From VYFG01 sp965248685 (GTDB lineage: Bacteria; Pseudomonadota; Gammaproteobacteria; Arenicellales; Poriferihabitantaceae), in the NCBI GenBank assembly GCA_965248685.1, contig CBDFKC010000004.1:682001-746000 (forward strand): a stretch of 64,000 bases of DNA, given 5' to 3'. The notes beneath the pieces were generated by a model that did no database searches, was not told where the DNA came from, and saw only the letters and a program-made list of their open reading frames with translations. Shown here in pieces: positions 58,455 to 64,000 of this stretch (positions within the stretch are counted from its first letter, which is position 1; the number at the start of each line of letters is the position of its first letter). A program made the position numbers and the translations under genes.

Positions 58455-60878
58455 ATGGTCGATTCAGAGCAAAATTCAATTACATTACCCCTGCTGCCGT
58501 TGCGCGATGTGGTGGTTTTTCCGCATATGGTCATTCCATTGTTTGTCGGTCGCGCCAAGTCAATTAAAGCGCTTGAAACCGCGATGGAAGTCGACAAGAG
58601 TATTCTGTTATCGGCGCAGAGGGATGCTTCCCAGGACAATCCGGAGCCAGAAGACATCTATCGGGTAGGCACCGTTGCCAACATTCTGCAAATGCTAAAG
58701 ATGCCTGACGGTACCGTGAAAGTACTGGTTGAAGGTGAGCAGCGGGCCCAGATCACCAGTTTTGCCATTGATTCGGAAAATCCGGACGAAGCGATTCTGT
58801 GCGAAGCGGAGTTGATCATTGATTCCTCCGAACGTGGGCGGGAACTCGACGTATTGGCCAGTACCGTAGTCTCTGAATTCGAAAAATACGTTAAGTTAAA
58901 TGCGAAAATTCCGCCCGAGATTCTGACTTCTTTGACCGGTATTGAAGACGCCGGGAGAATTGGCGATACCATTGCCGCCCATCTCAATCTAAAGAATGAA
59001 GAGAAACAAAAAATTCTCGAATTATTGACCGTGGCAGAACGCCTGGAGCACATTTTGGGCGTGATGGACTCTGAAATTGATTTGCTGGAAGTGGAAAAAA
59101 GAATCCGCAATCGAGTCAAGAAGCAGATGGAAAAAAGCCAACGAGAGTACTATTTGAATGAGCAAATGAAAGCCATTCAAAAGGAGCTTGGTGATATGGA
59201 CGAAGTGCCAAATGAGAACGACGAACTGGGCCGCAAAATAGAAGAGTCCGGGATGTCCGAGGAGGCGACGGAGAAAGCCGAAGGCGAACTTAAAAAACTC
59301 AAGATGATGTCGCCTATGTCGGCTGAAGCGACGGTGGTGCGTAACTATGTTGAGTGGTTGGTCTCGCTTCCCTGGAAAAAGCAATCGCGTATTTCTCGCA
59401 ACCTGGCGAAATCCGAGCAGATACTCGACGATGATCACTATGGACTGGAAAAAGTAAAAGAACGAATTCTCGAATATCTGGCAGTACAACAAAGAGTTAA
59501 AAAATCAAAGGCAGCGATACTCTGTCTGGTCGGGCCGCCGGGAGTTGGCAAGACTTCCCTTGGTCAGTCTATTGCCCGGGCGACTAACCGTAAATTTATT
59601 CGGATGTCCCTTGGAGGGGTCCGCGATGAAGCTGAGATTCGAGGACATCGTCGAACCTATATCGGCTCTATGCCGGGCAAGATCGTACAGAACCTGGCAA
59701 AGGTGAAAACCAATAATCCACTGTTTATGTTGGACGAGGTGGACAAGATGTCGATGGATTTCCGCGGTGACCCTTCTTCGGCGTTGCTCGAGGTCCTGGA
59801 CCCGGAACAGAATCATAGTTTTGGAGATCACTACCTGGAAGTCGATTATGACTTATCCGATGTTTTATTTATTGCCACGGCAAATACTCTGGATATACCA
59901 GGTCCCTTGCTTGACCGTATGGAGGTGATCAGAATTTCCGGATACACCGAGCAGGAGAAAAAAGAAATCGCGGAGCGTTATTTATTGCCCAAGCAAATTA
60001 AGAATAACGGTTTGAAGGCCAAGGAAATAACTATTGCAGATAGCGTGATCGAAGATATTATTGCGTACTACACCCGGGAAGCTGGCGTACGCAATGTCGA
60101 GCGTGAAATTTCCAAGGTTTGTCGTAAAGTAGTAAAAGAATTGCTTCTCAACAAGGACACAAAGCACGTTGAGATTAACTCGGAGAACCTGGACCAATAT
60201 CTCGGCGTTCGCCGTTTTCGCAAAAATGACATCGAACAGGAAAATAAAGTGGGGCAGGTTACCGGACTCGCCTGGACCGAAGTTGGCGGTGAACTGCTGA
60301 CCATTGAGACAGTAGTCATGCCCGGCAAGGGCAAGCATGTCTATACCGGTAAACTGGGAGACGTGATGCAGGAGTCGATTACAGCTGCCATTAGTGTTGT
60401 CCGGAGCCGCAGCAATCAATGGGGCATAGATTCCCAGTTTCATCAAACCAAAGATGTACACATACACGTTCCCGATGGCGCCACACCGAAAGATGGACCC
60501 AGCGCCGGTATTGGCATGTGTACCGCAATTGTATCGGCATTGACTGGAATCCCGGTGCGCTCTACGGTTGCGATGACTGGAGAAATTACATTGCGTGGAG
60601 AAGTATTGCCAATCGGAGGATTGAAAGAAAAATTACTGGCTGCTCATCGAGCCGGAATTAAACAGGTTTTGATTCCCCATGAAAACGTCAAGGATCTGGA
60701 AGAAATTCCCGCGAATATTAAGCAGGAAATTGAAATTGAGGCGGTCAAGTGGATCGACGAGGTTATCGAACTAACCCTCGAGCGAATGCCTGTGGTTGAG
60801 ACCGACCCTGGCGACACCGACCCCGAAACTCCTGGCAAGAAAAAGCAGGATCAATCGTCAAATCTTACCGCTCACTAG
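58455..60878 (+). CDS. lon: ATP-dependent protease Lon
   Basis: 807 residues from ATG 58455 (MVDSEQNSITLPLLPLRDVVVFP); a TTG at 58416 would add 13 untypical residues. An N-terminal LON substrate-binding domain is followed by a coiled-coil, AAA+ module with Walker A GPPGVGKT (360-367) and Walker B LFMLDEVDK, and a C-terminal protease domain. The catalytic Ser is in PKDGPSAGIGM and the Lys in GGLKEKLLAAHRAG. It degrades misfolded and regulatory proteins. It lies 224 bp after clpX, in the usual gammaproteobacterial order. Confidence 0.98.
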   Translation: MVDSEQNSITLPLLPLRDVVVFPHMVIPLFVGRAKSIKALETAMEVDKSILLSAQRDASQDNPEPEDIYRVGTVANILQMLKMPDGTVKVLVEGEQRAQITSFAIDSENPDEAILCEAELIIDSSERGRELDVLASTVVSEFEKYVKLNAKIPPEILTSLTGIEDAGRIGDTIAAHLNLKNEEKQKILELLTVAERLEHILGVMDSEIDLLEVEKRIRNRVKKQMEKSQREYYLNEQMKAIQKELGDMDEVPNENDELGRKIEESGMSEEATEKAEGELKKLKMMSPMSAEATVVRNYVEWLVSLPWKKQSRISRNLAKSEQILDDDHYGLEKVKERILEYLAVQQRVKKSKAAILCLVGPPGVGKTSLGQSIARATNRKFIRMSLGGVRDEAEIRGHRRTYIGSMPGKIVQNLAKVKTNNPLFMLDEVDKMSMDFRGDPSSALLEVLDPEQNHSFGDHYLEVDYDLSDVLFIATANTLDIPGPLLDRMEVIRISGYTEQEKKEIAERYLLPKQIKNNGLKAKEITIADSVIEDIIAYYTREAGVRNVEREISKVCRKVVKELLLNKDTKHVEINSENLDQYLGVRRFRKNDIEQENKVGQVTGLAWTEVGGELLTIETVVMPGKGKHVYTGKLGDVMQESITAAISVVRSRSNQWGIDSQFHQTKDVHIHVPDGATPKDGPSAGIGMCTAIVSALTGIPVRSTVAMTGEITLRGEVLPIGGLKEKLLAAHRAGIKQVLIPHENVKDLEEIPANIKQEIEIEAVKWIDEVIELTLERMPVVETDPGDTDPETPGKKKQDQSSNLTAH

Positions 60879-60882
60879 CCGG

Positions 60883-60906
60883 CAACCACCGTTAGTTGGG
60901 TGGTTG
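60883..60906 (+). terminator. Hairpin after lon
   Basis: CAACCACC (60883-60890) pairs perfectly with GGTGGTTG (60899-60906) over an 8-base loop, 4 bases after the lon stop. The T content downstream is modest (TAGTTGAGTTGCC), so it may attenuate rather than fully terminate. Confidence 0.5.
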
Positions 60907-61247
60907 TAGTTGAGTTGCCTTTGAGATCAAAAAGATAGGTCGTCAAGTAAACGTTGTATGGAGTTTATGCCTGGGCCGGATGCAAATTCGGAGATCAATT
61001 GAACCTAAAATACAAGACCTTCTTGCTAAAAAGTAGTGTTGCATTTTTGCCGGTTGTTTTATTATGATTCTAGGCGGGCTCAAATGAAAACCGCGAAAAA
61101 GGAATTGCAACAATCGTAATAACCTGTCTGGAAAATTCGCGACCCAAAATCGAACTACACTACATAAACTATACCTGAATCAAATTCGAAAGATGGATTC
61201 ACCAGATACCCCTACTCAACTAAATATATTCACGAGGATCTAATATT
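60907..61247 (+). promoter_or_regulatory. lon-hupB intergenic region with a candidate promoter
   Basis: About 340 bp without an open frame. The best promoter-like pair is TTGCAT (61039-61044), 18-bp spacer, TATGAT (61063-61068), leaving a long leader before the hupB ATG at 61248. Several AT-rich stretches follow, so other starts are possible. A GAGG ribosome-binding site lies just upstream of hupB. No other structure was recognised. Confidence 0.35.
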
Positions 61248-61520
61248 ATGAATAAAGCAGAATTAATCGATGCAGTAGCAACTAGCGCTAACCTGACTAA
61301 AACCGATGCGGGTGATGCTGTCGATGCTGTATTTGATTCGATTAGCAGCTCATTGGCAAAAAGCGATTCTGTGTCGTTAGTTGGCTTTGGAACTTTCTCT
61401 GTAAGTGACCGCGCAGCACGTACTGGACGCAACCCGCGAACCGGTGAAACCATTAGTATTGCGGCGACTCGAGTACCTAAATTTAAGGCTGGTAAAGGCC
61501 TAAAAGATGCCGTAAACTAG
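61248..61520 (+). CDS. hupB: DNA-binding protein HU-beta
   Basis: 90 residues, full length. MNKAELIDAVATSANLTKTDAGDAVDAVFDSI is the helical dimer part, and VGFGTFSVSDRAARTGRNPRTGETISI contains the DNA-binding arm with the conserved RNP (GRNPRTG). It compacts and bends DNA as a dimer. It is downstream of lon as in other gammaproteobacteria and is followed 12 bases later by tRNA-Val. Confidence 0.97.
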   Translation: MNKAELIDAVATSANLTKTDAGDAVDAVFDSISSSLAKSDSVSLVGFGTFSVSDRAARTGRNPRTGETISIAATRVPKFKAGKGLKDAVN

Positions 61521-61532
61521 CGCGCCTTTCCA

Positions 61533-61608
61533 GGGCGCTTAGCTCAGCTGGGAGAGCATCGCCCTTACAAGGCGAGGGTCGCAGGTTCGATCCCTGCAGC
61601 GCCCACCA
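61533..61608 (+). tRNA. tRNA-Val (UAC)
   Basis: 76 nt with encoded CCA. Acceptor GGGCGCT pairs with AGCGCCC; anticodon loop CTTACAA gives TAC; T-loop TTCGATC. It begins 12 bases after the hupB stop and is followed by tRNA-Asp after 6 bases, so both are likely processed from one transcript. Confidence 0.97.
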
Positions 61609-61614
61609 GACGTG

Positions 61615-61692
61615 GGAGCGGTAGTTCAGTTTGGTTAGAATACCGGCCTGTCACGCCGGGGGTCGCGGGTTCGAGTCCCGTCCGCTCCGCCA
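61615..61692 (+). tRNA. tRNA-Asp (GUC)
   Basis: 78 nt with encoded CCA. Acceptor GGAGCGG pairs with CCGCTCC, G73; anticodon loop CTGTCAC gives GTC; T-loop TTCGAGT. The D-loop is one base longer than in E. coli tRNA-Asp. Confidence 0.97.
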
Positions 61693-61702
61693 CTAAAGAT
61701 AT

Positions 61703-61733
61703 AACGCGAGATCATGATGTATGGTCTCGCGTT
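61703..61733 (+). terminator. Hairpin after the tRNA-Val/Asp pair
   Basis: AACGCGAGA (61703-61711) pairs perfectly with TCTCGCGTT (61725-61733) across a 13-base loop, 10 bases after tRNA-Asp. The tail AATATTA is AT-rich but not a T run. It probably ends the hupB-tRNA transcript. The rest of 61734-61975 shows no recognisable feature. Confidence 0.6.
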
Positions 61734-61975
61734 AATATTAGTGGTACCCGTCTGTTTGCAATCATATGGATGCGAATTAGAGACAAAGACCAGTGACACA
61801 GAATGATATTCGGCACCGACCGAATGTAACAATCACCATGCTTCGAAAAACACCATCCAGAAATTATTTGCCGCCCAGGCAAGCAATTTACCGTTCTTAC
61901 TGGCAGGCGGATATACTTGACCGGTTCGCGGCACGCGTAACTTTTCCTTACTAATTATTTAATACAGCAACGACT

Positions 61976-63886
61976 ATGCTAACCGCTATACGAGAAGGAT
62001 CAAAAGGCTGGATTGCGGGAATCATTATTGGCTTGATCGTCCTGACCTTTGCCCTGTTTGGTATCAGTTCTTATCTCGAAGGAGAAAATCAGGCGCCTCT
62101 GGCGACGGTGAATGGAGATGAGATTTCCTATGTCAGTTATCAAAATCAGCTGTCTCAGCAGCGCCAGGCCATGTCGGAAAGGTTTGGTAGAAATTTTGAC
62201 GAGTCGCTTCTCGATAGCCTGGGAATTAAACAACAGGTACTCGATACCCTGATTGATTCGCGCCTGGTCAATCAGTATACCAACGAGCAAAACTACCGGT
62301 TATCTGACGAGCAATTGGTACAGCGCATTCAGACCACTGATTCATTCCTGACAGAAGGCCAATTTGACTCGGAACTGTATCAGAATATCCTTGCATCGAA
62401 TCGGTTAACCCCCCAGGGGTACGAAGCCCTGGAGCGGCAGAATAGCCTTGGCCAGCAGCTTCGCCAGTCAATTGCGAGTTCTGCATTTACTGTTCCCAAT
62501 GAAATGGATCAGCTGTTGCGCCTTCAGACTCAATCCCGAGATGTACGCTACACCATTCTCGCTGCCGACCGCTATGTAGATGGCTTTGATATAACCGAAC
62601 AACAGGCTCGGGAAGAATACGAGTCCAATAAAGATAATTATCAAACCGAAGCCAGAATAAAAGTGGCCTATCTCGATCTGAGTGTAGAAAAACTGGCGGC
62701 GGATTCGAAGCTTAGCGAAGACGAAATTGAACAAACTTACGAGCGTCTTAAAGGCAGGTTTAAAACCGCTGAGGTGCGGCGAGCCAGTCATATTTTAATA
62801 AGCGTTGGATCAAGCGCTGACGACTCAGAGAAAGCAGAAAAGCGCAGCCTGGCTGAATCCATTCTAAGTCAGGCCCAACAAGGGATTGATTTTACTGATC
62901 TGGCCAAACAGCATTCAGATGATCCCGGGTCCGCCGCCAATGGCGGTGATTTGGGTATAGTGACCCGCGGTCAGATGGTCAAGCCTTTCGAAGATGCGGT
63001 TTTTTCAATGCGTCAGGGAGACCTCGCTGGACCGATAGAAACCCAGTTTGGCTACCATATCATTTTACTGACCGAGCAAGTTGATGAGCGGCAGAAAACC
63101 CTGGCAGAAGCCCGGGCGGACGTGGAGGCAGAGGCGGCAACCGCTGCTGCTGAAGCGATGTTCGCAGAGTTGATAGATCCTTTTCAAAATCTGATATTTG
63201 AGCAACCTGACAGTCTCGGGCCTGCTGCCGACGAAACCGGTTTAGCGATTCAAACCAGTGACTGGTTTACCCAAGGCGTGGGTGCCGGGATCGCTGAGAA
63301 TGCCACGGTTCGAAATGCTGCTTTCAGCGAGGACGTGCTGCAAGATAATTTAAACAGCCAGGCCATAGAACTGGGTTTTGAACGCATGGTAGCCGTTCGA
63401 AAAGTAGATTACGAAGCAGCCAGCCATAAGCCATTTGAAGAGGTTCGGGATGAAATTATTGCCAGCCTCAGACTCGAAAGTTCAAAAAATAAAAGTGCCA
63501 GTCAGGCTGGGCAATTTCTCAGCGACCTTTCTGACCAGGCTTCCTGGGATGCTGTGTTGGAGCAAAACGAATTGATCGAACAACAGATTAGCGGTCTGCG
63601 CAATGAGATTCCGTCTGAGCTATTCTTGCTGGGTGAAAAAGTATTTTCCGATCCGGTTCCCGGGGCTGGAAGTCCGATTTTCGGGCAGGTCAGTCTGACC
63701 AACGGAGACACCGCCATATACAGTTTGATTGGTGTGACTCCGGGAGATGTGGAAAGTCTGGACGAGAACACCAAACAACGTCTGGTTCAACAGATCTCAG
63801 CGCGGGATGGTTCGGATCTCTATCGTCATCTGTTAAAGCATCTGCGAGCCAATTCAGCGATAGTGATTGACCAGGAGCAACTGTAG
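61976..63886 (+). CDS. ppiD: Periplasmic folding chaperone PpiD
   Basis: 636 residues. MLTAIREGSKGWIAGIIIGLIVLTFALFGISSYL (in part) is the single N-terminal membrane anchor. A SurA-like chaperone segment follows (about 35-260; ATVNGDEISYVSYQNQLSQQRQ). A parvulin domain lies at about 270-365 (ASHILISVG, HSDDPGSAANGGDLGIVTRGQMVKPFEDAVFSM). A long C-terminal region of the PpiD type ends the protein. It helps newly exported proteins fold at the Sec translocon. The position after hupB is conserved. The 114 bp after it contain a GCAGGA/TCCTGC hairpin near 63956. Confidence 0.95.
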   Translation: MLTAIREGSKGWIAGIIIGLIVLTFALFGISSYLEGENQAPLATVNGDEISYVSYQNQLSQQRQAMSERFGRNFDESLLDSLGIKQQVLDTLIDSRLVNQYTNEQNYRLSDEQLVQRIQTTDSFLTEGQFDSELYQNILASNRLTPQGYEALERQNSLGQQLRQSIASSAFTVPNEMDQLLRLQTQSRDVRYTILAADRYVDGFDITEQQAREEYESNKDNYQTEARIKVAYLDLSVEKLAADSKLSEDEIEQTYERLKGRFKTAEVRRASHILISVGSSADDSEKAEKRSLAESILSQAQQGIDFTDLAKQHSDDPGSAANGGDLGIVTRGQMVKPFEDAVFSMRQGDLAGPIETQFGYHIILLTEQVDERQKTLAEARADVEAEAATAAAEAMFAELIDPFQNLIFEQPDSLGPAADETGLAIQTSDWFTQGVGAGIAENATVRNAAFSEDVLQDNLNSQAIELGFERMVAVRKVDYEAASHKPFEEVRDEIIASLRLESSKNKSASQAGQFLSDLSDQASWDAVLEQNELIEQQISGLRNEIPSELFLLGEKVFSDPVPGAGSPIFGQVSLTNGDTAIYSLIGVTPGDVESLDENTKQRLVQQISARDGSDLYRHLLKHLRANSAIVIDQEQL

Positions 63887-64000
63887 ATTCGATTCGGCTA
63901 GCAGGTCTCGATTAGCGTACTAGATCAGGACACTACACTACACTTGTTTCCACCGCAGGATTTCTCCTGCCCGCATGGGTATTATTCTGCCCATAGGACC

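Noticed and set aside
61635..61832. 65-codon minus-strand frame ending GADGTRTRDPRRDRPVF
   Set aside because: Antisense of tRNA-Asp; a typical artefact.

Overview
This window looks like chromosomal DNA from an environmental, probably marine, gammaproteobacterium of moderate G+C content. The main evidence is the block tRNA-Pro, tRNA-Arg, tRNA-His, tRNA-Leu, tig, clpP, clpX, lon, hupB, tRNA-Val, tRNA-Asp, ppiD at 53.8-63.9 kb, an arrangement familiar from Pseudomonas-like gammaproteobacteria. The second-type EF-G, DeaD, DjlA, DarP and DusC agree with this. Species cannot be read from the window.

Layout. 0-3.5 kb: a partial methyltransferase, an NRDE protein, an AA_synth protein, CvfB and the GTPase YlqF/RbgA. 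4.5-5.95 kb: a REP-associated HUH transposase (RAYT) framed by inverted GGACACCC repeats; a second cluster of the same repeats lies at 12.0-12.3 kb. 6-11.9 kb: DusC, a YcaQ-like glycosylase, an EamA exporter, an ornithine cyclodeaminase-like enzyme, a short-chain dehydrogenase lacking its catalytic Tyr/Lys, a GNAT enzyme and a DUF1203 protein. 12.3-27.2 kb: a large histidine-utilisation locus. On the minus strand it reads hutI-hutC-hutU-fatty acid desaturase-MIO-less HAL paralogue. Divergent from it on the plus strand are hutF-hutH-small secreted protein-PhyH dioxygenase and a complete branched-chain-amino-acid-type ABC importer. A TGTA-TA-TACA operator lies between the two arms. 27.2-31 kb: DarP, DUF1289, a membrane protein, a sulfotransferase-like protein, a glutamine amidotransferase and DjlA. 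31.3-36.2 kb: EF-G2, DeaD and a LysE exporter. 36.4-40.2 kb: a Stf0-type sulfotransferase; a TetR-controlled divergent locus (sterol-desaturase family, GyrI-like protein) with mirrored promoters; and a secreted-protein gene broken by a 2-base frameshift. 40.4-51.9 kb: GlpQ-like phosphodiesterase, MFS, GT87, GT2, DUF547, sugar dehydrogenase, CPA1 antiporter, ArgE-like peptidase, Tag and EamA. 52-64 kb: htpG, then the tRNA/proteostasis block.

The most notable items are: (1) a group I intron of about 300 nt in the anticodon loop of tRNA-Arg(UCU), with an Azoarcus-like core; (2) htpG, whose first codons are missing and whose reading frame runs straight into the antisense strand of tRNA-Pro, so there is no room for a promoter; (3) a histidine ammonia-lyase paralogue that lacks the Ser of the MIO-forming Ala-Ser-Gly, tightly coupled with a desaturase inside the HutC-controlled operon; (4) the RAYT/REP pair; (5) the mirror-image TetR operator/promoter.

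How the genes work together: the hut arms convert imported histidine through urocanate, imidazolone propionate and formiminoglutamate to N-formylglutamate. No hutG is visible. The 54.8-63.9 kb block is protein quality control: trigger factor, ClpXP, Lon and PpiD, with HU. All calls were made by reading the sequence; no searches were run.
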